Positions 54,034 to 63,682 of a DNA stretch of 64,000 nucleotides are shown piece after piece. Position 1 is the stretch's first letter. Each line of letters opens with the position of its first letter. The DNA comes from Aquimarina longa SW024 (GTDB taxonomy: Bacteria; Bacteroidota; Bacteroidia; Flavobacteriales; Flavobacteriaceae). The notes under the pieces were generated by a model. The model saw nothing but the letters and a program-made list of their open reading frames with translations, was not told the origin of the DNA and searched no databases. The stretch spans positions 1-64,000 of the forward strand of contig NZ_AVQK01000010.1 of the NCBI RefSeq assembly GCF_001401755.1. The letters are read 5' to 3'. The position numbers were made by a program, and so were the translations under genes.

Positions 54034-56493
54034 ATGGTAGATAAAAAACAGACAGCTTATGTAATGCATTCAGGCAAGGAGTATGAGTTTTCGTCATCAT
54101 ATGATAGTTTTGGCGATATACATATACGACACTTTGATGTAGAAAAGGATAGTAATGTATTGTATGACTGGGTACATCGTGATTATGCTATTTTTTGGGG
54201 GATGCAACAACATTCTTTAGAAGAAGTGAAAAAGGAATATGCTAAACTAGTAGAGCCAGATCATTATGATGTTTTTGTAGGAGAGTATAATCACCAACCC
54301 GCTTTTATACTAGAGCGATATCATCCCCAAAAAGATCTTATAGGAACTCATTATGATGCCAAAGATACTGATTGCGGGATTCATATTATAGTAGCTCCAC
54401 CACCTGTGGAGAAAATTCAAAACTTTACCTGGTACATTTTTGATGCAATTATGAATTTTGTATTCACAGATCAAAAAATAGAACGCATCCTCGTAGAGCC
54501 TGATATAAGAAATAAAAAAATGTTTGCGATATGCCAACGAGTAGGATTTAAGCTCAGTACGATAGTAGAACTCCCTCATAAAACGGCACAGTTAGCCTTT
54601 TTAACCAAAGAAATACACCAACAACTTAAAATAATTCCACAAATTAACAAACGAAGTGCAATGAATACCCTAGATAATGCCGTTTCGCCACAGCAATCCA
54701 TATCTCATATCCAACCAGAATTATGGGCTAAAGCAAATACACTATTGATCAAAAAATCCATTTGTGAATTTAGCCATGAATTACTCATAAAACCTGAGAT
54801 ATTAGTATCACAAAACGATGGTTGGAATACATATGTAGTAACTACAGATACTCCTTTAATTCAATATAAATTTGATGCGAAACCGTTAGCATTAAATCAC
54901 TTATGGATTGAGACTGCTTCTATAGAAAAATACAAAGAAGAACAGCCAGTGCCACTCGATGCAGTTCTTTTTATTAAAGAATTTAGAAAACAGCTAGGGA
55001 TTAGTGATAAAGACATGCCAGTGTATCTAGAAGAAATTATTAGTACACTATATGGTAGTGCTTTTAAACATGCAAAAGGAAATCCAGTAGCCTCAGACTT
55101 AGTAACGGCAGGTTTTCAGACGATAGAACAATCAATGATGGAAGGGCACCCTGGTTTTGTAGCGAATAACGGAAGAATAGGATTTGATAGTAGTGATTAT
55201 AGAGCATATGCGCCAGAAGCAGGAAATTCTTTTTCTTTAATATGGTTGGCAGGTCATAAAAATAATACAGTATATGCTGCTACTGAAGAGTTACCATATA
55301 AAACATTACTTCAACAAGAATTAGAAGAAGAGACTATAGTAGGCTTTAATACTATTATAAGAGACAAAGGTTTAAATCCAGATGATTATTTCTTTATACC
55401 AATGCATCCTTGGCAATGGTTTAATAAACTAGCTAATATATTTTCTTCAGAAATTGCTAATGGAAACCTGATTTGTTTAGGGTATGGACCAGATCAGTAT
55501 CTAGCCCAGCAATCTATACGTACGTTGTTTAATAACTCTAATCCTCATAAGTTCTATACTAAAACAGCACTTTCTATTCTAAATATGGGGTTTATGAGGG
55601 GATTACCTCTATATTATTTAGGAACAGCACCTAAAATGGCTGTTTGGTTAGAAGAGTTATTATATAATGATTCTTATATAAAAGAAACAGGATTTAAAAT
55701 GCTAGGAGAGATAGCTTCTATTAGTTACGTAAATCCATATTTCGAAGAGTTTGGGCCACATAACGATTATAATAAAATGCTAGCTTCTTTATGGAGAGAA
55801 AGTCCAGTCTCGGCAATAGAGAAAGGGCAAACACCGATGACAATGGCAGCTTTTTTACATATTGATCATCAGGGAGAAGCATTATTGCCTAAACTAATTG
55901 AAGCCTCGGGAGTATCCATATCTGATTGGTTACGTAATTATTTTAAGGCATACCTGAGCCCGTTAATACATTGTTTCTATCATTTTGATTTGGTATTTAT
56001 GCCTCATGGAGAAAATATAATTATGGTGTTGGAAGAACATATTCCAGTAAACGTATTGTTAAAAGATATTACAGAAGAAGCTTGTATTCTAAGCCCAGAA
56101 GTAGCTCTTCCGGAGCACTTAAAACGTATGTATGCAGCTGTACCAGAAGATGTAAAATTACTATCAGTTTTTACAGATATCTTTGATGGGTTCTTTAGGT
56201 TTATGTCGCATATTTTGGTTGAACACGCAGGATATGCAGAAGAAAATTTCTGGCAATTAGTAGCAGAAAATATCCATGACTATCAAGAGCAGTATCCAGA
56301 AAAAGAAGCAAAATATAAGCAATATGATCTTTTTGCCTCTGATTTTCATCTATCATGCCTCAATAGGTTGCAATTACATAATAATAAGCAAATGATAGAT
56401 TTAGATGATCCAGTAGCATTATTACAGTTTGCAGGAAAATTACAAAATCCTATTGCAACATATAAAAGACAAAAATCAACTTCTTTAGTATAA
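54034..56493 (+). CDS. Fused acyltransferase and IucA/IucC (NIS) synthetase, BibC-like
   Basis: 819 residues in two parts. Residues ~15-200: acyl-CoA N-acyltransferase of the IucB/DesC kind ('HIRHFDVEKDSNVLYDWVHR', 'ERILVEPDIRNKKMFAICQRVGFK'), expected to succinylate N-hydroxycadaverine. Residues ~225-819: IucA/IucC synthetase with 'GHPGFVANNGRIGF', 'MHPWQW', 'KTALSILNMGFMRGLP' and 'FMPHGENIIMVLEEH', which activates the carboxylate with ATP and makes amide bonds. The same fusion is known in bisucaberin BibC, which cyclodimerises hydroxy-succinyl-cadaverine. A second, unfused acyltransferase-synthetase pair follows. Confidence 0.93.
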   Translation: MVDKKQTAYVMHSGKEYEFSSSYDSFGDIHIRHFDVEKDSNVLYDWVHRDYAIFWGMQQHSLEEVKKEYAKLVEPDHYDVFVGEYNHQPAFILERYHPQKDLIGTHYDAKDTDCGIHIIVAPPPVEKIQNFTWYIFDAIMNFVFTDQKIERILVEPDIRNKKMFAICQRVGFKLSTIVELPHKTAQLAFLTKEIHQQLKIIPQINKRSAMNTLDNAVSPQQSISHIQPELWAKANTLLIKKSICEFSHELLIKPEILVSQNDGWNTYVVTTDTPLIQYKFDAKPLALNHLWIETASIEKYKEEQPVPLDAVLFIKEFRKQLGISDKDMPVYLEEIISTLYGSAFKHAKGNPVASDLVTAGFQTIEQSMMEGHPGFVANNGRIGFDSSDYRAYAPEAGNSFSLIWLAGHKNNTVYAATEELPYKTLLQQELEEETIVGFNTIIRDKGLNPDDYFFIPMHPWQWFNKLANIFSSEIANGNLICLGYGPDQYLAQQSIRTLFNNSNPHKFYTKTALSILNMGFMRGLPLYYLGTAPKMAVWLEELLYNDSYIKETGFKMLGEIASISYVNPYFEEFGPHNDYNKMLASLWRESPVSAIEKGQTPMTMAAFLHIDHQGEALLPKLIEASGVSISDWLRNYFKAYLSPLIHCFYHFDLVFMPHGENIIMVLEEHIPVNVLLKDITEEACILSPEVALPEHLKRMYAAVPEDVKLLSVFTDIFDGFFRFMSHILVEHAGYAEENFWQLVAENIHDYQEQYPEKEAKYKQYDLFASDFHLSCLNRLQLHNNKQMIDLDDPVALLQFAGKLQNPIATYKRQKSTSLV

Positions 56494-56511
56494 CAATAAT
56501 AAAACCTGTTT

Positions 56512-57123
56512 ATGAATAACGCTGTGATACGACCGTCTATTATTTTTTATAAAACAATTAAAGGTCTTGGAGATATAAGCTTACGATTATTGGATATAGA
56601 AAATGACATAGAAATAATCCATAATTGGGTAACGAAGCCGTATGCTACGTATTGGGGAATGCAAGATCATACTTTAGAAGAAGTAAAACAGGCTTATCAA
56701 CAAATTATAGAAACAGAGCATCACGATACTTTTATAGGGCTGTTAAATAATGAACCTATCTTTTTAATGGAGCGTTATCAGGTATTAAAAGATCCCATAT
56801 CAGAATACTATGATGCTAAATTAGGAGATTATGGAATGCATATTTTGGTAAGTCCTGTAGAAAAAAGAATTCCAAATTTTACATGGCATGTATTTACAAC
56901 GATATTAGATTACTTATTTAGTAATCCTACTGTAGACCGTATTGTAGTAGAACCAGATGTGAGAAATGATAAAATTCACATACTTAATAAGAAAGCAGGG
57001 TTTGTATATCATAAAGAAGTAGAATTACCACATAAAAAAGCAGCATTAGCATTCTGTGAGAGAGTATCATATCATAATGCTGTAAAAGCGGAAGAACATA
57101 AAAATAATATTCCCAAAAATTAA
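56512..57123 (+). CDS. Siderophore acyltransferase (IucB/DesC-like)
   Basis: 203 residues, homologous to the N-terminal part of the preceding fusion: 'DISLRLLDIENDIEIIHNWVTKPYATYWGMQDH' against 'DIHIRHFDVEKDSNVLYDWVHRDYAIFWGMQQH', and 'DRIVVEPDVRNDKIHILNKKAGF'. GNAT-like fold transferring an acyl group, probably succinyl or acetyl, to the hydroxylamine. The synthetase gene starts 5 bp after the stop. Confidence 0.9.
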   Translation: MNNAVIRPSIIFYKTIKGLGDISLRLLDIENDIEIIHNWVTKPYATYWGMQDHTLEEVKQAYQQIIETEHHDTFIGLLNNEPIFLMERYQVLKDPISEYYDAKLGDYGMHILVSPVEKRIPNFTWHVFTTILDYLFSNPTVDRIVVEPDVRNDKIHILNKKAGFVYHKEVELPHKKAALAFCERVSYHNAVKAEEHKNNIPKN

Positions 57124-57128
57124 AATTG

Positions 57129-58970
57129 ATGAATATCATAGATCATATAACAAACACAGAGATTAACCATACTCATTTAAAACCTGAAATTTGGGAAAAA
57201 GTAAATAAAGCTTTAGTAAAAAAAGCAATTAGCGAATTCACTCATGAATTACTTTTAAAACCAGAGCTCCAACATCAAAGAAAAGATTGGGGGAAATATA
57301 TTTTAGTCTCTGATGTACCAGAAGTTATTTACGAATTTAAGGCTAAAAAACGAAGCTTAGATCACTGGAATATTGATGCGGATTCTATCCTAAAAAAACA
57401 AAATGGAGAGCTTACAACGATAGATGCAGTACATTTTATTTTAGAATTTAGACAGACATTAGGTATTCCAGAAGATTTGTTACCTACTTATCTCGAAGAA
57501 ATTACGAGCACATTATCTGGAGCAGCATACAAAGATTATTATAAAAAACAGTTTGCCGAGGATTTGGTACAAAGCAGTTTTCAGGATATAGAACATGCTA
57601 TGACAGAAGGGCATCCATGTTTTGTAGCGAATAACGGAAGAATAGGTTTTGATGCAGAAGATTATACTAAATATGCTCCCGAAGCAGACCATCCATTTCA
57701 GATCATATGGTTAGCAGGACATCAAAGTAAAGCAACATATACTGCTGTAAAAGGATTTGATTATAATGCTTTAATGCATAAAGAATTAGGAGTAGCCACC
57801 ATTGCTAAATTCAATAATATATTAGAAGATTTAGGATTAGATATAGAGTCTTATATTTTTATACCTGTACATCCTTGGCAGTGGAATAATAAGATACTGC
57901 ATATTTTTGCAGCTGATATAGCAAACTTGGATTTGGTTTTTTTAGGAAACAGTGAAGATCATTACTCAGCACAGCAATCTATTAGAACATTATATAATAC
58001 TACTACCCCTGATAAGCTATATACAAAAACAGCCCTTTCAATTTTAAATATGGGATTTATGAGAGGACTGTCTCCGTATTATATGCAAAGTACACCCAGT
58101 ATTACTGCTTGGATTACTGATTTATTTGCAGATGATAACTATCTTAATGAGGTCGGTTTTACAATGTTAGGTGAAGTTGCTACAGTTGGATATCGAAATC
58201 TTACGTACGAAGTTTTAGGTAAAACGAATGCTCATAATAAAATGCTTTCGGCATTATGGCGAGAATCACCTATCGCTAAAATAAAAAGAAAGCAAAAGTT
58301 GATGACAATGGCTGCATTTTTACATGTAGATAGTACTGGTACTCCATTACTAACAGAGCTGATAAAAGCATCTTCTTTTGATACAACTATCTGGTTAGAG
58401 AACTATTTACAATGCTACTTAAGCCCGATATTACATTGCTTTTATGCATATGAGTTAGTATTTATGCCACATGGGGAGAATCTAATAATGGTTATGGAGG
58501 ATCACGCTCCTGTAAAAGCGATAATGAAAGATATTACAGAAGAAGTTATTGTTTTTAACTCAGAATTAGAATTACCAGAGCATGTAGAACGGTTATATAC
58601 AGAAACTTCTGATGAGATGAAAGTCCTATCAATTTTTACAGATGTATTTGACTGCTTTTTTAGGTTTATGGCAGATATACTTGCAGAACATGGAGAATAC
58701 CCTGAGGAATCATTCTGGAAATTAGTAGCAGACTGTATACATATGTATCAGAGAAATCATCCTGAATTAGAAGCAAAATTTGTAAAATATGATCTTTTTA
58801 AACCAGAATTCGAGAGATGCTGCCTTAATCGATTACAATTAAATAATACCAAGCAAATGTTAAATCTGGCATCTCCGATAGAAAGTTTACAACTCATCGG
58901 AACTCTTACTAATCCTATAGCAGTATATCGTAATAATAGAATACCAGCACCTGTTGTAAGCACGATATAA
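57129..58970 (+). CDS. IucA/IucC (NIS) siderophore synthetase, DesD-like
   Basis: 613 residues from ATG 57129 (a TTG one codon earlier is also open). Same signatures as the fusion: 'GHPCFVANNGRIGFDAEDY', 'VHPWQW', 'KTALSILNMGFMRGLS', 'FMPHGENLIMVMEDH'. Similar to the fused synthetase throughout, so the pair arose by duplication. The two synthetases may do successive oligomerisation and closure steps, or make two different products. Overlap with the next gene is nil (1 bp apart). Confidence 0.92.
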   Translation: MNIIDHITNTEINHTHLKPEIWEKVNKALVKKAISEFTHELLLKPELQHQRKDWGKYILVSDVPEVIYEFKAKKRSLDHWNIDADSILKKQNGELTTIDAVHFILEFRQTLGIPEDLLPTYLEEITSTLSGAAYKDYYKKQFAEDLVQSSFQDIEHAMTEGHPCFVANNGRIGFDAEDYTKYAPEADHPFQIIWLAGHQSKATYTAVKGFDYNALMHKELGVATIAKFNNILEDLGLDIESYIFIPVHPWQWNNKILHIFAADIANLDLVFLGNSEDHYSAQQSIRTLYNTTTPDKLYTKTALSILNMGFMRGLSPYYMQSTPSITAWITDLFADDNYLNEVGFTMLGEVATVGYRNLTYEVLGKTNAHNKMLSALWRESPIAKIKRKQKLMTMAAFLHVDSTGTPLLTELIKASSFDTTIWLENYLQCYLSPILHCFYAYELVFMPHGENLIMVMEDHAPVKAIMKDITEEVIVFNSELELPEHVERLYTETSDEMKVLSIFTDVFDCFFRFMADILAEHGEYPEESFWKLVADCIHMYQRNHPELEAKFVKYDLFKPEFERCCLNRLQLNNTKQMLNLASPIESLQLIGTLTNPIAVYRNNRIPAPVVSTI

Positions 58971-58971
58971 A

Positions 58972-59625
58972 ATGAATACAAAATTAGGATATATAGAAGA
59001 TCGTAGTAATGGAGTAACTAAAGAAAAATTACATCCTATAAGTCGATGGATCAGATCAAGAAAATCAACATATGCTTTTTCTTTTATAGATAAAGAGATA
59101 CCACTTTCGATTATAGAAGAGATCGTAACTAATGGACTTTGGGCTCCAACACATAAAATGACACAACCTTGGCGATTTGAAATTCTTATGGGGGCTCATC
59201 ATAAAGATCTAGGGCAATACATGCTTGATTTTTATAAAAAGCATCTATCAAAAAAACAGTTCCCTGAGTCTAGATATCAAGATACGTTAGAATATCCAAA
59301 AAATGCAACGATGTTGGCTATAGTTTTTCAGCGTAGTAAGAACGTTGACATACCAGAATGGGAAGAAATTGCAGCAATCTCCTGTGCAGTGCAAAACATG
59401 TGGCTTACAAGTACTGCTAGGGGGATCGGCTGTTATTGGGATACTGCAGAGGCGACAATACAATATTGTAATGAATCATTAGAACTGGCACCAAATGAAA
59501 AAAGCTTAGGGATTCTTTATATGGGATATCCAAAAGAAGAATTAAAAGAGCGGAGTAGAAAACGAAAACTATTATCCAAAAAATTAAATCATAATTATAA
59601 AAAAATCTGTAACCTGTTTTTTTAA
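58972..59625 (+). CDS. Nitroreductase family protein
   Basis: 217 residues. 'RSRKSTYAFSFIDKEIPLSIIEEIVTNGLWAPTHKMTQPWRFEIL' is the FMN-binding start of nitroreductases, and 'AAISCAVQNMWLTSTARGIGCYWDT' the usual middle motif. FMN- and NAD(P)H-dependent. Directly after the synthetase (1 bp), so in the siderophore operon. It may reduce the ferric siderophore or a biosynthetic intermediate; neither is proven. Confidence 0.87.
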   Translation: MNTKLGYIEDRSNGVTKEKLHPISRWIRSRKSTYAFSFIDKEIPLSIIEEIVTNGLWAPTHKMTQPWRFEILMGAHHKDLGQYMLDFYKKHLSKKQFPESRYQDTLEYPKNATMLAIVFQRSKNVDIPEWEEIAAISCAVQNMWLTSTARGIGCYWDTAEATIQYCNESLELAPNEKSLGILYMGYPKEELKERSRKRKLLSKKLNHNYKKICNLFF

Positions 59626-59630
59626 AAGAT

Positions 59631-60566
59631 ATGAAGGAGACAATTCAAATATGGTTAGATAAATTTCAGAGTATTTCGGGAATTCTTATTATCGTTCTTG
59701 TAGTTATAGAATGGACTATTTTATTTATAACAAAAAAAATAGAGAGTCATAAAGAAGGTGTTATCAATATAGTCTCCTATATATTAGAATCCATTCCATA
59801 TATTTTTTTAGGAAAAGTGGTGATTCTAGGAGTGATGATGTGGTGTTATGAATATCGCTTATTTACTTTAGGATATGAATGGTATATATGGGTGTTAGCA
59901 TACCTCTTATATGATTTTATGTTTTATCTGTTGCATTACATAGGGCACAAGGTTCGATTTTTTTGGTGTATACACGGGGTGCATCATACCGCAGAAGAAA
60001 TGAAACTAACAGTAGCAGTACGAGGATCATTTCTTATTTTTTTACATATGCCGCATACTATATTATGGCTTCCTTTATTAGGGTTTGATCCCTTCATGAT
60101 TTTTATAATTGAATTAGTTGCTAACTTATATGGGTTATATGAGCATGCTAGTGAAAAATTGGTAGGAAAACATTCTTGGCTAGAAAAAATATTTATTAGT
60201 CCTTCATTACATAGAGTACATCATGCTAAAAATCATAAATATTTAGATACTAATTATGGAGAGACTTTTTCTATTTGGGATAAAATTTTTGGAACGCTAC
60301 AAGTAGAATTAGATGATGAAAAACCAGTATATGGATTAATGGGAGACAGTATCGATAGCGAAAGTTTATGGCAGATTCAGATAGTGCTATGGAAAGAACT
60401 CTGGAACGATATGAAAACAGCATCTAAACTGTCTGATAAAATAAAATATTTGTTTATGTACCCAGGTTGGAATCATATCGATGGAGGTAAAAAAGCAAGT
60501 GATTACAGGTCCGAAGCTTGGATAGAAGATGAAATAATAAAACAAACACACAAAAAGATAGTATAA
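59631..60566 (+). CDS. Fatty acid hydroxylase/sterol desaturase family membrane enzyme
   Basis: 311 residues, four or so membrane helices in the first 170. Di-iron histidine boxes: 'HYIGH' (~104), 'HGVHH' (~117) and 'HRVHH' (~198), with an 'HAKNH' after. Hydroxylates or desaturates a lipid-like C-H bond with O2. Five bp after the nitroreductase gene, so co-transcribed. Such enzymes are not part of the basic bisucaberin pathway; together with the acyltransferase and the RpfF-like gene that follow it suggests a lipid modification branch. Confidence 0.88.
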   Translation: MKETIQIWLDKFQSISGILIIVLVVIEWTILFITKKIESHKEGVINIVSYILESIPYIFLGKVVILGVMMWCYEYRLFTLGYEWYIWVLAYLLYDFMFYLLHYIGHKVRFFWCIHGVHHTAEEMKLTVAVRGSFLIFLHMPHTILWLPLLGFDPFMIFIIELVANLYGLYEHASEKLVGKHSWLEKIFISPSLHRVHHAKNHKYLDTNYGETFSIWDKIFGTLQVELDDEKPVYGLMGDSIDSESLWQIQIVLWKELWNDMKTASKLSDKIKYLFMYPGWNHIDGGKKASDYRSEAWIEDEIIKQTHKKIV

Positions 60567-60577
60567 CAGTAGAACTA

Positions 60578-61687
60578 ATGAAAAATCAAGAAAGAGTTTT
60601 GGCTATTGATCTTGCAAGAGGTTTTAGCGTATTAATGGTAATTATTGTACACACACTTTGGATATATGGAGATATCCCCACACAGACTAGTACATGGTTA
60701 GGAGAAAGTGTACATTTTATAGGTAAAGGAACCCCAATGTTTTTAATTGCTATGGGGGTATCCTTTACATTATCCAGAAATCAAAGCATTATTTTATCTA
60801 TAAAACGGGCTTTATATATTTTGGCAGCAGGATATCTTATGAATTTCTTAAAATTTGTCCTCCCTGTTTTAATAGGTACTATGCCCGATAATTTTATAGA
60901 AGCCTATGGTTGGACAGCTCCTGCTACCATAGATAATATGATCTATATGTTAGGGACAGGAGATATACTTCAATTAGCAGGAGTATCCTTACTCTTTATG
61001 GGTATTATCAATACGTTTTCTAAAAATAAGTATATACCATTATTAATAGCATTAATGATAGCTGTAGTAACCAAGGAGGTGCATGGTCTCCGATTAGGGA
61101 TAGTAGGTGTGGATTATATTCTAGACTTAATTTGGGGAGCAGAGTGGAATGTATATTTTGCTGTATTTCCTTGGTTTTCTTTTATACTTATAGGGATGTT
61201 TTTTGGGATGTGGTATAAAGAGAAAAATAAAAGTAATGCTTATATATTTAAAAGAATGCTTTTTGCAGGTATTGCTTTAATGATAATAGGAGGAGGATTA
61301 TGTTTTTATGATTATGAGTATCACTTTGGGGATTATTTTCACCTTGGTCCAGGAGGAACTATTTATCTAGCAGGATTTAACTTAGTAATAATGTGGATTG
61401 CTAATATGTTGGTCTCTAAGATAAAACCAAATAATTTTTTTCAGTTTTTATATTACTGTAGTAAGCGAGTGACTACGATATATATGACTCAGTGGATAAT
61501 TATTTGTTGGGGTATGGGAATATTAGGCTATCAACAATTTGGTATTACAGGAGTGCTAATTTTAATCTTATTATATGTCATTTTAACATTAATGATTCAA
61601 AGATTAATATTAGATAGGTTGTTTTCGCCAAATAAAGCGAAGACTCAGACTATAGAAAAGAATACAATGACAATCCAAAAATTATAG
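60578..61687 (+). CDS. Multi-pass membrane acyltransferase, HGSNAT/DUF1624-like
   Basis: 369 residues, about 10 membrane helices. 'RVLAIDLARGFSVLMVIIVHTLW' at the N-terminus (with His21 near the membrane) and 'GKGTPMFLIAMGVSFTLSR' match the catalytic domain of heparan-alpha-glucosaminide N-acetyltransferase-like and DUF1624 proteins. Transfers acyl groups across or at the membrane. 11 bp after the hydroxylase gene. Substrate unknown. Confidence 0.78.
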   Translation: MKNQERVLAIDLARGFSVLMVIIVHTLWIYGDIPTQTSTWLGESVHFIGKGTPMFLIAMGVSFTLSRNQSIILSIKRALYILAAGYLMNFLKFVLPVLIGTMPDNFIEAYGWTAPATIDNMIYMLGTGDILQLAGVSLLFMGIINTFSKNKYIPLLIALMIAVVTKEVHGLRLGIVGVDYILDLIWGAEWNVYFAVFPWFSFILIGMFFGMWYKEKNKSNAYIFKRMLFAGIALMIIGGGLCFYDYEYHFGDYFHLGPGGTIYLAGFNLVIMWIANMLVSKIKPNNFFQFLYYCSKRVTTIYMTQWIIICWGMGILGYQQFGITGVLILILLYVILTLMIQRLILDRLFSPNKAKTQTIEKNTMTIQKL

Positions 61688-61691
61688 TATT

Positions 61692-62519
61692 ATGAGACAA
61701 TTTGATAGTATTACTGTAGAATATTTTAGAGATCATGAGTTATTGTTTTGGAAAATCAGAGATACAGGGGTACCAAATTTTTGTTTAAAAGGCCTTCAAG
61801 AATTTAGAGAGTTTGCAGTTTGGGTAAAGGAATATTTTTCACATCCAGATCGTCCTCTTAAGTTCATTGTTTCTGGATCAGAACACGATGGGATTTATAA
61901 TATGGGAGGAGATCTTGGTTTTTTCTTAGAGAGTATTAAATCAGGGAATAAAGACAATTTATCAACCTATGCTCATTTATGTATTGATGCAATTTATAGT
62001 ATTTATACCTCTTTTGGGCTTCCAGCCATTACTATAGCATTAGTAGAAGGAAACGCATATGGTGGAGGGTTTGAATGCGCATTAGCCCATGATTTTATTA
62101 TAGCAGAGGAGAAAGTTAAATTCTGTTTACCCGAAAATAAATTTAATTTATTCCCTGGGATGGGAGCATATAGCTTGCTGTATAGAAAATTAAATACTGC
62201 AGATGCTGATATAATCCTAAAAAGAGGAAAGACATATACAGCAAGATATTTAGAATCATTAGGGTTAGTAGAAAAATTATCAAAAAAATACATGGAGGTT
62301 ATATCGTTATATGATTTTGTTTCAAAAATTATAGAGCAATTTAATTTTGAATATCACCATATACAATGCAAAAAAATTGTTTTTCCATTAGCTAAAAAAG
62401 AACTTCTGGAAGTTACAGATTTATGGGTAGAAGCATGTATGAAAACAGATGTATTTGATCTTCGAAAAATGGAAATTCTTGTAAATGCTCAAACCAGAAA
62501 AGCAAAACTAGAATTATAG
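61692..62519 (+). CDS. Crotonase-family protein resembling DSF synthase RpfF
   Basis: 275 residues. Compared from memory with Xanthomonas RpfF: 'IYNMGGDLGFFLESIKSG' (RpfF VFNLGGDLELF), 'IALVEGNAYGGGFECALAHD' (Glu in GGGFE), 'LPENKFNLFPGMGAYSLL' (Glu in LPE, then the nearly invariant NLFPGMGAY), and the C-terminal 'TDLWVEACM' with 'LRKMEILVNAQTRK'. Both RpfF catalytic glutamates are kept. RpfF makes cis-2-unsaturated fatty acid signals from acyl-ACP. Four bp after the membrane acyltransferase gene, so last gene of the operon. It could make a signal or an unsaturated acyl group for the siderophore. Confidence 0.82.
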   Translation: MRQFDSITVEYFRDHELLFWKIRDTGVPNFCLKGLQEFREFAVWVKEYFSHPDRPLKFIVSGSEHDGIYNMGGDLGFFLESIKSGNKDNLSTYAHLCIDAIYSIYTSFGLPAITIALVEGNAYGGGFECALAHDFIIAEEKVKFCLPENKFNLFPGMGAYSLLYRKLNTADADIILKRGKTYTARYLESLGLVEKLSKKYMEVISLYDFVSKIIEQFNFEYHHIQCKKIVFPLAKKELLEVTDLWVEACMKTDVFDLRKMEILVNAQTRKAKLEL

Positions 62520-62573
62520 TGAGAAAATGTTTTTTTAATCCTACAATTAATTCTTTAAAATAATTTTATTGAC

Positions 62574-62621
62574 TTGGGTAGTATAGTATTATACATTACG
62601 TATATTGATGATACTACCCAA
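62574..62621. terminator. Inverted repeat between convergent genes
   Basis: TTGGGTAGTAT (62574-62584) pairs with ATACTACCCAA (62611-62621), 11 bp perfect with a 26-nt interior. It lies between the end of the siderophore operon and the end of the flavodoxin gene and can serve both strands. Confidence 0.65.
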
Positions 62622-62643
62622 CTTTTAGAAACTATATAAAATA

Positions 62644-63189
62644 TTATGCAGTAATATATTCTTCTGTTATAAAGGGTTTTAACTCTACCCGTATCTGATC
62701 AATCCATTTTTCTAAACGTTCATCACTTAATTGAGATTCATTATCATGATCTATGGCAAGTCCATAAAAATGATCATCTTTTTCTTCTATTAAGGCTACA
62801 GAATCGGTAAATCGATACCCTTCTATAGGCCAATGACCAATAATTTTACCTCCATTTTCTATAACAATTTTAGCCAGTATGCCAATACCATCTACAAAAT
62901 ATTCTCCATAACCTATTTGGTCTCCTAATCCATAAATAGCAACCACTTTTCCTGTAAAATCAATTTCTGTAAAGTCATCATAGAAAGCCTCCCAGTCACT
63001 TTGTAAATCTCCATCATACCATGTTGATAGTCCAAAAATGAAAATATTAAATTCTTCAAAATCTTCTTTAGATACATCTCCTATTTCTCTCACATCTAAT
63101 TTATCAGCACCCCAAAGAGATACAAAATCTTTAGTGATGTCATCAGTACATCCTGTATCTGACCCGTAGAATAAACCAATTTTTTTCAT
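62644..63189 (-). CDS. fldA: Flavodoxin
   Basis: 181 residues from ATG 63189 (MKKIGLFYGSDTG); a start three codons earlier at 63198 is possible. The FMN phosphate loop is GSDTGCTDDITK, followed by 'FGLSTWYDGDLQSDW' and 'YGLGDQIGYGEYFVDG', the two loops that stack on the isoalloxazine ring; length fits long-chain flavodoxins. Electron carrier that replaces ferredoxin under iron limitation. Next to siderophore genes and with a shared TCTAAATAA half site upstream, it is probably iron-repressed. Confidence 0.95.
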   Translation of the reverse strand: MKKIGLFYGSDTGCTDDITKDFVSLWGADKLDVREIGDVSKEDFEEFNIFIFGLSTWYDGDLQSDWEAFYDDFTEIDFTGKVVAIYGLGDQIGYGEYFVDGIGILAKIVIENGGKIIGHWPIEGYRFTDSVALIEEKDDHFYGLAIDHDNESQLSDERLEKWIDQIRVELKPFITEEYITA

Positions 63190-63237
63190 AATAATCATAA
63201 TTTAATAATAGTACAAAAATATATTATTTTTAATTAT

Positions 63238-63265
63238 TCTAAATAAAAATAATGTAATAAATTTG
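63238..63265. promoter_or_regulatory. Divergent promoter region of flavodoxin and the 63286 gene
   Basis: TCTAAATAA (63238-63246) is the reverse of TTATTTAGA at the siderophore promoter. TAAATTTG at 63258-63265 is a TAnnTTTG element for the plus-strand gene, 20 bp before its start. An iron-dependent repressor site is a reasonable guess. Confidence 0.5.
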
Positions 63266-63285
63266 AATACTTAAAATTTAAAGAC

Positions 63286-63645
63286 ATGTATATTTTAGAC
63301 CCATTATATTATAATAGCACAGGAGCAGCTTACACTATAAAGAATTCTCAAAAACAAGATAAACCAGAACCCAAAATACAATTACAGATAGGAGATATAG
63401 CTATTTTGATGGATACTAAAGAATTACAATCGCTCTTGCTTGTTATTCGGTCAGCTAGAAAAGGGTGCCAATGCGATCAATGTAATAAACAAGGGACTTA
63501 CAAAACAATAAAGTGTAATACTCCTCAAGCAGAAATTAATTTTAAGTTAACTCCAGAGATTTTAGATGGATTAGAAGAATTAGTATTAGGAGTTTTATTT
63601 CAGGAAGAGTATAATACTATTCTAGAAGATAATCAGATACATTAA
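63286..63645 (+). CDS. Hypothetical Cys-rich protein, 119 residues
   Basis: Not recognised with certainty. Middle part has 'KGCQCDQCNKQGTYKTIKC', four Cys that could hold a metal or iron-sulfur centre, preceded by a helical 'IGDIAILMDTKELQSLLLVIRSA' and followed by an acidic helical end. No signal or membrane segment. Divergent from flavodoxin, with a probable common regulatory region, so an iron-starvation role is likely. Confidence 0.65.
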   Translation: MYILDPLYYNSTGAAYTIKNSQKQDKPEPKIQLQIGDIAILMDTKELQSLLLVIRSARKGCQCDQCNKQGTYKTIKCNTPQAEINFKLTPEILDGLEELVLGVLFQEEYNTILEDNQIH

Positions 63646-63682
63646 GTTTATGTATTGCATCAGTTGGATCAAGCAGAGCATG

